This document shows, one piece after another, positions 18,331 to 27,544 of a stretch of 64,000 nt of DNA. Under the pieces are notes generated by a model that was given only the letters and a program-made list of their open reading frames with translations, ran no database searches and had not been told where the DNA came from. How positions within the stretch are numbered: the stretch's first letter is position 1; each line of letters begins with the position of its first letter. A program made the position numbers and the translations under genes. Source of the stretch: Breviolum minutum Mf 1.05b.01 (Eukaryota > Sar > Dinophyceae > Suessiales > Symbiodiniaceae); the NCBI GenBank assembly GCA_000507305.1, contig DF239856.1, forward strand, positions 91,876-155,875, written 5' to 3'.

Positions 18331-18960
18331 ATGGAGCTTCCCTTGTCCATAAAGACAAGTTACACTTTGCAGTTTGAACATACAGGTCAGAAATGGTCTG
18401 TGCCTGATGACTGCATCAAAATGATTGATGGCAAGGCTTGGCTGAGAGTCAGTGGTACCAAGTATGGGTTTGTCAAGCTGGCGATGGGTGATGCAATGCC
18501 TGGCAAGAATCCAAGCCTTGCAAGTTTTCCTCCTTGGAAAAATTTGCTTCAACAAAGGAATGACAAATCCCAGCAAGCCCCTAGCACCTCAGATTTGTTT
18601 GGAGATGAAGCAGAAGGTGGTCAAGTGAATAAGAAAAGGAAAAGGAAGCCACCTGCTACTCAAGATGGAGACAGTGGTTGCATTGAATTAGACCTGGGTG
18701 GCACACATGGCCTTCTCATTGCAAGGAAGGCTAGCAAGAGCAATGAAGACTTGGTGGTTCAGCTTGAAGCAGGGCAAGTTGGCAAGCTTTGCCAGTACTT
18801 GCATGAATCTTCCAAGGATGTGGGCTTTGAGCCAAGCAGAAGCTACAAGCGCAGTGGCAAGTTTGAAGGTGTGGCCAAAAAGAGAAGAAAAGCTGATGGT
18901 TTGGAAGTGGCTGACCAAGCTGAAGATCAAGATTTGGAAGAGCAAGATGTGCAGGATTAG
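18331..18960 (+). CDS. Transposon ORF 1, basic nuclear-type protein (210 codons)
   Basis: Starts at ATG 18331 and ends at TAG 18960. The N-terminal third is compact (YTLQFEHTGQKWSVPDDC, WLRVSGTKYGFVKLAMGD). It is followed by a Lys/Arg cluster (NKKRKRKPPAT) that looks like a nuclear localisation signal, a middle piece IELDLGGTHGLLIARK, a second basic cluster (KKRRKADG) and a Glu/Asp-rich tail. An in-frame stop then precedes the next ORF by about 300 bp; introns could join them. No family is recognised. Its place at the left end of the element suggests an accessory DNA-binding factor, by analogy with TnpA-type proteins only. Confidence 0.5.
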   Translation: MELPLSIKTSYTLQFEHTGQKWSVPDDCIKMIDGKAWLRVSGTKYGFVKLAMGDAMPGKNPSLASFPPWKNLLQQRNDKSQQAPSTSDLFGDEAEGGQVNKKRKRKPPATQDGDSGCIELDLGGTHGLLIARKASKSNEDLVVQLEAGQVGKLCQYLHESSKDVGFEPSRSYKRSGKFEGVAKKRRKADGLEVADQAEDQDLEEQDVQD

Positions 18961-19273
18961 AGCAATGACAAATTTGTGCAAAGAAAAAAAGGAGATACAT
19001 GGAAAGTACCAGTTTCCAGCCACTTGGCTTTGACCTTGTTCAAAAGCCATTTGTGGCTAGAGTCTAGGGAGACCTCACAGGAGACACATACAAGCCACAA
19101 GGCTGCTGTACTTTGACTTCAAAACTATAGGACTTGGTATAGAGCATGTAAGCTTCAAAAAACTGCTAGTCTTGGCTCTAGACACCAAGCAACCTGTTCA
19201 ACGAAGCTCAGCCATGCTGACCCCTTCTGTGCAAGCAGATCTTGAAAAGATCTTGGCCTCGACCTAGGGCAGC

Positions 19274-20732
19274 TTGCAAAGTGGCAAAAGATCCAAAAGA
19301 AGCTCTGACCTTGCCTGGTACACTGTGTTGTCCTGCGACCAATTGGCTGTACACCCCTGCAACAGGGGAGGTAGTGGGGTGCAGCCATTTGAAGTCCACA
19401 AAAAAGGTGAGATGATAGTGAAAAATGGAGCAGACCTTGGTCTGCTGGCTTCTTCAGTTTGCTTCGAACTAAGCCCAGCAGAAGCAAAGAGGCAGGAGCA
19501 AATGAATTTCAACCAAGCCTTAGTGAATGCTTCAGATGGTTTGCTTCACTTCTCTGGCAAGGAAAAGTTTGGCACAGTGGCAAAAAGCCACAGCAGCCAG
19601 TTTGTGAAAGCCATTTTGCATGGCTGCAAGACTCCAGGCAGCTTGGGGGTCAATGGCTGCTTGTGCAAGGAAACTTTGTGCAGGACTGATGATCAATTGA
19701 AGCATATGGTAGAAGTTGGTTGGCCATGGCTGATTGTGTCCTTCAAAGTTGAAGAAGCCCTGCCATCCCTGCCTAGCTTGGCTACCTTGGCATGCAACAG
19801 TACCAACAGCAATTTCGAAGCATGTGGTGAACTGGAACTCATGAGCCATTTGACTTTGGAGGCTGCTAGGCATGGCAGTGGTATGGACTGGGATACTGTT
19901 AGCTGCAGCATTTGCACAGGTGGATCAGTGGCAGCATATGCAAAAAGCATTGGGCAATATGTGAAGCTTTACTCTGGAGGTCCTGGAAGCCCACTGGTTC
20001 ACTTCTTAGTTGCCTTTGCCAAAAGCTATGCAGCCAAAGTGACCTTGGGACAGGAGTTTGTTCAAGGTGTGGTGCACACCCAATTCTTGCAGACCAACTT
20101 GCTGCCTTTCACTCGACTGGCTTTGTTCACAGCAAATTTGGCTTCACCTGAGAACAAGGTGATTGATGGGTATGGCCCGCAGACTTCTCTCCAGAGGAGA
20201 CATTGACAGAATGAAGCAAAAGAAGCTTTTGCCAGAAGTCTTGAAGATGGAGGCCATGCTGGAAAATGCTTGGCAGGAAAGTGCTGACCTTGATGAGTCC
20301 TTGAAAGCCAGGATCTTTGGAAAGCTGTGTGGTCTGGCACCTTGGCCTGGATGCAAAGAGCACCCTTTGAACTTTGGGCCATTGCACATTCCATGGAGGA
20401 ATGACCACCCCTCAGTGTTCATCTGCACCTCTTTGTGTGAGAGACTTTACCTGAAGTCCCAATACCTCACAAAAGAGTTGGAAGCGCGCACTGCTGAAGT
20501 GAAGGATCTGGAGGACAAGCTGGAGGAGCCCAGGCAGCAGTTGGAAGTGGCAACTTCAATGCTGCAAGCTGAATGGGATCCTATGCAGGTGGAATCTGGA
20601 CCAGCCTCCTCCTCTGGAGAGTATGTCTTTGTGCATCCCACAGCAAAAGCAGCTGCAAAGGCCAAGAGCATGCCAGAAGCATCCCCACAGGTGACTTGGA
20701 TTCATTTGTGCAGTTTATATATGAAGGCTTGA
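19274..20732 (+). CDS. Transposon ORF 2, unknown, with frame change at ~20165
   Basis: The frame 19274-20206 is well protein-like from about 19400 (VHKKGEMIVKNGADLGLL ... CFELSPAEAKRQEQMNFNQA ... HSSQFVKAILHGCKTPGSLG ... HLTLEAARHGSGMDWDTVSC ... LGQEFVQGVVHTQFLQTNL). After NKVIDG it stops, and a second frame continues as MARRLLSRGDIDRMKQKK to 20732, with a coiled-coil-like SQYLTKELEARTAEVKDLED. This is best explained by a single-base indel or a short intron near 20165-20180. The protein seems to have a Cys/His-containing N-terminal domain and a C-terminal coiled coil. No known domain is recognised. Confidence 0.5.
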
Positions 20733-20744
20733 AGACTTAGTATT

Positions 20745-22500
20745 TGACAACTTTAATCAATGAAACCAATGCTACAGCCGATATGGCTACATTTGCTACA
20801 GCCTATTTGGCTACCTATAATGCCACAGCCTATATGGCTAACCAATTTAGTTTAAGCCTTTTGGCTGCACATCACATTGAAATCAGCTGTTGAGGCTACA
20901 GTTATTGGCAATCCAAGCTCTTCATCATAAAAAAATCAAAAGAAGTATCACTCAAGACACTCCAACCACTATCCTATTGTGTTGGGATGTTTTCTGAAAT
21001 TCTTTTTTGAATCTTAAACCTTTGGAAATGATCTCCAGGGAACCTTATATGGTTGTTGTCTTGAATCTGAGGTAAACCACAAGACAGGCTGGAAGAACAA
21101 GTGCGGAGCTCTCATGGGAGCTTATCTACGTTGGGATGAGCAGGAAGTGCAGAGGTTGGTCAGCAAGTGCCTTGCTCTTCAGAAATTACTTGAGGTTTTT
21201 TGTTTCTTTTAGAATCTGACTTGAATATGAAAGGTGAGTCTGGACTCTTCATGGAAAAAAACATCAACTTGTAGATTTCCTGGATTTACACAACCCTTGC
21301 TGTTGCAAGCCTGTACTTCTGCACATCAGGTTCATGGAGAATCCTGAGATGCAGCAAATTGTGCATGAGCACAATGACAAGATCAGTAAGGTTGGCAAGG
21401 ATCCAACAATGGATTACTGACAGCAGTTCATGGCATAATGATGGCCTATAACAAGAATGAATTCTATTTTTGAAAAAACAATACTTGAGAATTTCAAAGA
21501 ATACAAAAAAACTTACAAATTCAGAATCTGAATTTTGGATACCAAGAAAAAACCTCAAAATTACAGAATACTGAATTTTGGTATACCAAAAAGAAGACCT
21601 CAAAATACTAGAATACTGAATTTTAGGTAGTACCAAAAACAAAGACNAATTTTGGATACCAAAAAGGGACCTACAAAATTCAGAATCTGAATTTTGGAAT
21701 ACCAAAAAGAGACCTACAAAATTCAGAATCTGAATTTATGTTTTTTTTTGAAAATCTATTAGTTGATCCAATTCAATATTCCTAAGGTGAAAATCTTATT
21801 GGGTAGTCTGTGAATTCTATATCCAAGGCCATCAAGTGTATCGCCAAATTTGGAAAAATACCTCAGAACTAGTCATCAGGCTTTGATGTAAACACTAGCT
21901 GGCATTCAGTTTTTATATCTATGATTAATGTTTCATGGTGTTTTAGTTTGTTTTGCAAGCCTTTGATGACTTGAGTTTTTGTATGGATGTCCCAACTGCT
22001 TCTTGTGACAGCATGGAGAAAAACTGTTGTGAGCTTTAGCCTGTTTGGGCTACTTTCTTTCAGCCTGCAAGGCTACAATTCAGCCATCATGGCTACATTT
22101 ATTGAGCCCTGCTGGGCTTCTGTACATGTTTCCTTTTTTTTAGCCTTTGAAGGCTGCAGATCAGCCATGTTGGCTACACTGTTTCAGCTTTACTTGGCTA
22201 CTCTACTTTTAGCTGCTTTAGCTGGGGTTGCCCATATTCATGCGCAAGGCTGCCAATGCATTATTTCAGAACTTGGGAACTCACTGCTGCATTTGGGATC
22301 TAGAAGGACTTGGGGAAGTCCTGTGGGTAGGTAAGACATACTTTACAGCTCAAAACTGCTTAGATTGCATATTTCCTGATGCTGGAAAAAAAGAATCAAA
22401 AGACATCTCATAAACAATCTGGTGAATGTACCAAACCAAAACAAATAAATAAAGCCAGTAAAAACATTTCTCCTACAAGTAGTCTTCATCCTACACTTTT
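20745..22500. other. Transposon spacer with AGCC-N-GGCT palindromes
   Basis: Non-coding. It holds two clusters of short palindromes: 20774-20870 (GCCGATATGGC, GCCTATTTGGC, GCCTATATGGC, GCCTTTTGGC) and 22041-22215 (GCCTGTTTGGGC, GCCTGCAAGGC, GCCATCATGGC, GCCTTTGAAGGC, GCCATGTTGGC). Each is usually preceded by A/CA and followed by TAC or TGC. No open frame is convincing. Confidence 0.75.
21480..21745. repeat. Palindromic tandem repeat around TTCAGAATCTGAA
   Basis: Five or so units of about 45-50 bp built from ACAAATTCAGAATCTGAATTTTGG-like palindromes and ATACCAAAAA(GA)GACCT. TTCAGA|TCTGAA is self-complementary, so the block is a chain of small hairpins. A single N (21646) interrupts it, probably because it was hard to assemble. 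Confidence 0.85.
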
Positions 22501-22548
22501 TGGAAAAAGGATTCCCAAATTTTGATCCAACTAGGGCAGTCCCCAGCC

Positions 22549-24063
22549 ATGTGGACTGCAGATGATGTCAAGTCAGAGATGGTTAACATCAGCCAGCTTT
22601 TGGCTGCAAGGAGAAGTGCTACTGGAGATGAAGATCTAGAGGGTGAAAAACAACAGGAAAAGAGCATGGTGCAAGGGTGTGCTCAAAGAATCAAGCTCTT
22701 AGCTTCCATGTCATTGCTGGAAGGAAAGATGCTGTACGAAGCTATCCAGGAATGTGATCTGAAGGATGACTTGAAGAAGCTACTCAGGTCAGCTTTAGAC
22801 ACCAAACTTGCTGCTGGTACGAATGCCTATGATGACAATGTAGTTCTCAGACCTCAGATGCTCACCAGCATTAGTAACTATATGACAAAGAATGACTGGA
22901 AGATTCTGGACAACCCTTCCAGCACATATGTCGCAAAAACAAATGTCATAGTGAGAAGGTTGAAACTATGTGGAGTGAGGAGCCTTCATGAACAAACAGC
23001 CAAATATGGTGTGGCCTTGCTACTCACCACACTTAGCCAATTACCTTCCTACAAGGTGATTCACCAGATGTTGGTCGAGTTCAAACAAACTTTCCACAGA
23101 GACTTGACTAAAGTCCAGGTTCCTTTCTTGAGAACATATCCTGAGAATGTGGAGGACTTGCCTGCAGCCATCACTGCAGTGGCTTTCACTGAAGAAGACC
23201 CTGTAGAACCCAAGCACTTGGAGAACTTGGTGATCATTGCAGAGAACCATGTGCCCTTGAGGCAAACCAGTAAGCTCATGAAAATGGACAATACTTCAAT
23301 GGAGTTGCCAAAGAACAAAAAGAACCAGGATACCAACAAGAGTATGTCAAGCACACCAAGTCCAGCAGACTTCCTGGGAAACAACATGGAAGGATTTGGT
23401 GCTTTTGGACAAATGGCTATGATGATGCTGCAGAGGGCACAGCAGCAAAGAAATCAAACACAAGGAACTTCTGAGACAAAGATTTCTATCACACCAAAAA
23501 AGCAAAAGGAAATTGAGGATGGCAACCACAAGGCCAACAAGGACCCTGCTGTGGTTGCTAGTTGCAGTGGTTTTCAACCTCAAGGAAGGAACTTGGCATT
23601 GCTGGATGCCAAGAAAGAAGATGGAACAAGTCAGCCAGAGAAAGCTGAGGAAAAAACTACTCAAAAGACACCTGCAGAGTTTGAAGAAGAAACCTTTGCA
23701 GCTTTGGTGCAGAGAAGTGAGCAGAAAAAAGAAGTCAAAAAGGAAAACAGCCAAAAAGGGAAGGGACAGCAATTGGCAAAGGCAAAGGCTAAAGCCAAAG
23801 CAAAAGGGAAACCTGCTGTGATGAAGAAGCCATCTGGCCAGCAGCAGTCCTATGAAATCCCAGGTTGGAGACCTGAAGACAATGAGGTAGGGAAGAACAC
23901 CTACACCTCAAGGCACTGGCATGGAGCCAAAAGCTTTGCAACCAGAGTGCTGGGATGGAATCCTGAGCAGTCAAAGGCCTATGCAAAGAAATTCAGGGAC
24001 AAGGCAGCCAGCATCTATGACCAGAAGCACCCAACTGCAGTGAAGAAGGCAAGGACAGCTTAG
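22549..24063 (+). CDS. Transposon ORF 3, 504-codon Lys/Gln-rich protein
   Basis: First in-frame ATG at 22549, stop TAG at 24061-24063. Residues 1-240 are helical and globular (INS-free; e.g. VQGCAQRIKLLASMSLLEGK, LKLCGVRSLHEQTAKYGVAL, VIHQMLVEFKQTFHRDLTKV). The middle is low-complexity with KAKAKAKAKGKPAVMKKPSG, the Lys-Ala and MKKP style typical of dinoflagellate proteins. The C-terminal 70 residues form a compact aromatic module (YEIPGWRPEDNEVGKNTYTS, HWHGAKSFATRVLGWNPEQ) followed by a basic end. It is uninterrupted for 1.5 kb, suggesting selection. No family is recognised; a DNA-binding partner of the transposase is a guess. Confidence 0.65.
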   Translation: MWTADDVKSEMVNISQLLAARRSATGDEDLEGEKQQEKSMVQGCAQRIKLLASMSLLEGKMLYEAIQECDLKDDLKKLLRSALDTKLAAGTNAYDDNVVLRPQMLTSISNYMTKNDWKILDNPSSTYVAKTNVIVRRLKLCGVRSLHEQTAKYGVALLLTTLSQLPSYKVIHQMLVEFKQTFHRDLTKVQVPFLRTYPENVEDLPAAITAVAFTEEDPVEPKHLENLVIIAENHVPLRQTSKLMKMDNTSMELPKNKKNQDTNKSMSSTPSPADFLGNNMEGFGAFGQMAMMMLQRAQQQRNQTQGTSETKISITPKKQKEIEDGNHKANKDPAVVASCSGFQPQGRNLALLDAKKEDGTSQPEKAEEKTTQKTPAEFEEETFAALVQRSEQKKEVKKENSQKGKGQQLAKAKAKAKAKGKPAVMKKPSGQQQSYEIPGWRPEDNEVGKNTYTSRHWHGAKSFATRVLGWNPEQSKAYAKKFRDKAASIYDQKHPTAVKKARTA

Positions 24064-24069
24064 ACAACA

Positions 24070-24750
24070 AACTCCAGTGGCAAGACAAACTTGCTTAGAA
24101 CTGCACTTGTGCTTGGCAAAAGAAAAAATAGAATCGGATTTGAACATAGCTATCTTGAATAGATATATTTTTTTTTCAAGCCAATAAAGGCTACATTTGA
24201 AAAAGAGCCAATAAAGGCTAATCATGTGACAGCCCTGTATAAGGCTACACACTAAAGCAGGCTAACTGGCCAGACTTGAGCACAGCCACCCACAAAACAT
24301 TCTATGAACAACACAAAGGAATGAGGCCCCTACAGCACTGAAAACAAAATGTCCTTTCCTGACATGCAAATGGCACAGCCTTTGGGCTACATAAAGTCAT
24401 ACAGCCTGTAGGCTACACATGTGCTTGTGCAAATAGAAACAAATACTTGTGGATAAAGTATTCAAGAAAGTGGTGCTAGGATGCAAAAGCTTTTGCCACC
24501 AATGAATATTGATCATTTTGTCAGTTCTTTGCTTGCAAGTGGCTTTGGCCCAAATAAAATTCAATGTGTTTAGGCAAAAGAAACTTTCTTTCAAAACTGG
24601 AGACTTTTTTCAAAGGCAACCATCAGCAACACTACATTGCATTCAAAAGTGTTATGCTACTACATTGCATTCAAAAGTGTTGTACTGAAGAGCTATCAAA
24701 CAAACACTTTGACATTTTTCACCTTTCCTGGTAAGAAACACAGCTTCAAA
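24070..24750. other. Transposon spacer, palindromes and 28 bp direct repeat
   Basis: Holds AGCC palindromes (GCCAATAAAGGC twice, 24181-24222; GCCCTGTATAAGGC 24231; GCCTTTGGGC 24377; GCCTGTAGGC 24401) and a tandem direct repeat of CTACATTGCATTCAAAAGTG (24632 and 24660). It is the likely promoter and 5' leader of the transposase gene. Confidence 0.6.
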
Positions 24751-24753
24751 GCC

Positions 24754-26944
24754 ATGGAAGCAAAAGCAAGCAAGCTGGCAAGAATTGATGGCTTTAAAAG
24801 GTCACTGCCCTTTATGACTGCTACAGCCTTGGCAGCAGTTGTTGATAAGATCAAGCAAGAAGGTCTACCACCTGTGGGCAACAGAAAAGTTTTTACTGCT
24901 GCAGCACTGGCTGGCTTGCAAGACAAAGGATATGGACAAGTGATCACAACAATGAAGGTGCATTGCAAAGATGGGAGCTCTAGAGACTTGTATATGGCAA
25001 ACCCACTGGCTTTGCTCCAAGCTGCTTACAGCCAAGGGGGGTCCTACTACAACTTAGTGCAGGCTACACTTCAGAAGCACCCCAGCAATTTGAACAAATG
25101 TTGGGATGCCATCTTCTACATGGATGAGGTGCAGGGTGGCAACCCACTAGGGGTCCACCAAAACAGGGAGTGCTGGGTCCTGTACTTTTCCTTTGCACAG
25201 TTTGGCCCAGTGGTCTTGCAGAGAGAAAAAAGCTGGCTCACTTTGCTGGTGGAAAGAACAGTGAAAGTTCAAGAGTTACATGCAGGAGTGTCCCAGATAT
25301 TCACTGCAGTGATGAAACAATTCTTTCTACATCCTGGCTGGGATGTTGGTTCTGGGCTGCTTCTCAAAGGTCCACCTAATGGCATCAATGCCAGACTGCA
25401 CATTCAGCTTGGGGCTGTGCTTCAAGATGGAGGTGCCCACAAAGCAGTTTTCCATGCTAAGGGAGACAGTGGAACTCGAATGTGCTTCTTATGCACTAAC
25501 TTGGTTGCTGATAGATCGCGTTTGGTGGATGGTGAGAACCAGCTTACATGCAAGTTGCTCAGCAGGTCACAACTTTGTATGGCCAATGACAATGACATAA
25601 AAAACACCATTGCCAAGATCAAAAGAAACAGTGCAGAGATGAGTGTGGAGCACTTCAAGTTATATCAGCAAGCTACAGGGTTTAACTTTGAACCCTTTGG
25701 GCTACTTTTCTGTGCAGAGTTGGAGCATCACATTTTTCCAGCATCACAATATGTACATGATTGGATGCACACACTGGTGGCAAATGGAGTCTTCCATACT
25801 GTTTTCACTGCCTGGCTAGAGGCTGCCAATGGCCACTTGGACATCTACACGGAGCTGGAGAAGTACTTTGACCTTTGGGTGCACCCAGTCTCAAGGAAGC
25901 TTCAGCACTTGTTCTCACCCAAAAGGAAGAGCAGCAACAAGGAAGCAGGTGTTTTCAAGTGTGATGCTAGTGAAGCATTGAGCCTGGCACCCATTCTGTG
26001 TTTCTACATACAGAAGACTTTCCTGCCAGCCAATGTTTTGGTTGCAGAGTGCAATGTCCCTGGACAGATTTTAGATAAGTTTGCTGCTAGATAAATGTTG
26101 TTTTTGTCTTTGCTGATATACTGGAACTTTCTTTCAGCCTTTAAGGCTACAATTCAGCCATCATAGCTACATTCAGTTTGGAAAAATTCACTGGTGTGCA
26201 TAATCCTTCCACAAGGTTGTGCTGGCAGTGGTGAACTTGATTGAGCTGGTACAAGCAACTTCTATGGTTTCTATTGCAGCTGAGAGCATCAAAGAGTCAG
26301 TAGATGAGTTCTACAGGGCTATGCTGGCAGCAAACTGGGAAAACCATTCCCACAGCAAAATGCACTGGCTGTGCCACTTTGATGCTCACCAACAGAAACT
26401 GGGTTTTCTTCCATCCTGTTATGTACATGAGCGGAAGCATAAGCAGGTAAAGAAATTCTGTTCCATCACCTTCAATACCTGTACCTATGAATTCAGCATT
26501 CTGAAGGAACTCTGTGCTGAAGACTTGCATGGTTTGCTGGAGGATGGGGCCTTCTGGACACATGCTCGACTGCAACACAGAAGCCTCCCTACCAAGAAAG
26601 TTTTACACCTCTTGCAAGACCATTTGGCTTTTTCAGAATTGTTCACTTGCTCTGTGGCTTGTTTGAGCCCTGCAGGCACAGCCAAAAAAGGTGACATAGT
26701 CCTTTTTGGTTCAATGTCTGCTGGCAAAGTTGTTTTGCACATTGAAGTTGACAAGGAGGTGTTGACTTTGGTGTCAATTTGTTCCTTCCAAGGCTATGAT
26801 GCTGGCACTTGCTCAGGAAAGTGGCAAATGTCAGATGAGCATTTCTTTGTGTACACATCTAGCATAAAATGCGCCTTGGTCTACAAGGAACTGCCAAATG
26901 GCACAATTGTGGGATTGGTTCCACTAGCATTCAGGCCAAAGTGA
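24754..26944 (+). CDS. CACTA/CMC-like DDE transposase, two exons
   Basis: The first exon starts at ATG 24754; stop TAA at 26092-26094 follows a likely splice site. Motifs: IFYMDEVQGGNPL with the first acidic residue at about 124; LGAVLQDGG at about 226; GDSGTRMCFLC (CxxC at 244/247); YVHDWMHTLVANGV (the D-x-M-H box, about 336-339). The second exon (26216-26944) supplies SKMHWLCHFDAHQQKLGF and SCYVHERKHKQVKKF, matching the K-x-H...H and E-x-x-H-x-x-x-K region that carries the last catalytic Glu in CACTA, Mirage and related transposases. An intron around 26083-26215 with a GC donor and AAG|G acceptor would join them in phase (LDKF|VVLAV). The core looks intact, so the element may be autonomous. 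The superfamily is inferred from motif pattern. Confidence 0.78.
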
Positions 26945-27250
26945 CCCAGAAGAAAAAGCATAGAAGAATCAATCATCTGAACTGTAGGAATGGCTTGTAT
27001 TTTGCTTAGCCTGTTGGCTGCCCTTACTTATCCTTTGGGGTATTGTTTTTTTTAGCCTTTTGGCACTGTTCCCTTCTTAGCTTCTTGCTGCTGTTTTAAG
27101 ACCTTGTGGCAATTGTTTTCCCAGCCTTTTGGCTACTGTTTAATTAGCTTTTGGCTTGCTGTTTCTTTAGCCTCTTGGCTGCAATTTCCTTTGCCCAAAG
27201 CAAAGCCTTTTGGCTGCAGTCTCAAGAGGTTCTTGGTTGCAGTGTCTTTT
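26945..27250. other. 3' spacer of the transposon, AGCC palindromes
   Basis: Non-coding, T-rich. It holds GCCTGTTGGC (27010), GCCTTTTGGC (27055, 27125, 27204), GCTTTTGGC (27147) and GCCTCTTGGC (27171), the densest cluster of the motif in the element. Confidence 0.75.
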
Positions 27251-27324
27251 GCATTGTATTGCTACAAGCAACCATATCACAATTCCTTTTCATCATTATG
27301 GTCAAAGTTGTTTTTCTTCAACAG

Positions 27325-27503
27325 CTAACCACTTAGCTAACCACTTAGCCTTGGACCACCCTAAGAGGCTAACCACTTAGCTAACCCCTTAGCTAAGTGG
27401 CTAACTTGGCCCCCAAGTTAACCACTTAGGTAAGCCTTTAGTAAGTGAGGTATGTGTTTACCCTAAGTCAGCTAAGCTCTAGCTGGCCCCTGCTAACCCA
27501 CCA
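27325..27503 (-). repeat. Right subterminal TTAGC repeats
   Basis: AGCTAACCACTTAGCTAACCACTTAGCC and further GCTAAC/TTAGC units; these are the reverse complement of the GTTAGCTAAGTGGTTAGC units at the left end, so the subterminal arrays are inverted relative to each other. Confidence 0.82.
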
Positions 27504-27514
27504 GCTCGTCTAAG
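27504..27514 (-). repeat. Right terminal inverted repeat of the transposon
   Basis: GCTCGTCTAAG, followed by the second CA (27515-27516) and GGAGGATGTG, the sequence that directly follows the CA in the empty copy. Confidence 0.9.
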
Positions 27515-27544
27515 CAGGAGGATGTGATCGCAAGTCGTCATGNA

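Larger units (their letters stand above)
17744..27514 (+). mobile_element. 9.8 kb DNA transposon, CACTA/CMC-like, with TIRs and empty-site support
   Basis: The termini are 11 bp perfect inverted repeats (CTTAGACGAGC at 17744-17754; GCTCGTCTAAG at 27504-27514). Flanks are ...GGCAACCA| and |CAGGAGGATG..., and the second copy of the locus reads GGCAACCAGGAGGATG at 29117-29132, so the element is flanked by a duplicated CA. Inside lie, on the plus strand, a 210-codon ORF, a ~480-codon ORF pair, a 504-codon ORF and a two-exon DDE transposase. TTAGC-rich subterminal repeats occur at both ends and AGCC-N-GGCT palindromes in the spacers. GACGTC motifs, dense on either side, are absent. A single N at 21646 marks a sequence join. 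Confidence 0.88.

Noticed and set aside
18360..27200. Exact dinoflagellate spliced-leader relics
   Set aside because: I looked for CCATTTTGGCTCAAG and saw no exact copy; the AGCC palindromes only share its core.
17744..27514. Interpretation as an LTR retrotransposon, because similar DNA flanks both sides
   Set aside because: The flanking 1.57 kb copies are a duplicated host locus, not LTRs: one continues uninterrupted through the insertion site, the element has inverted termini, and it codes for a DDE transposase without RT.
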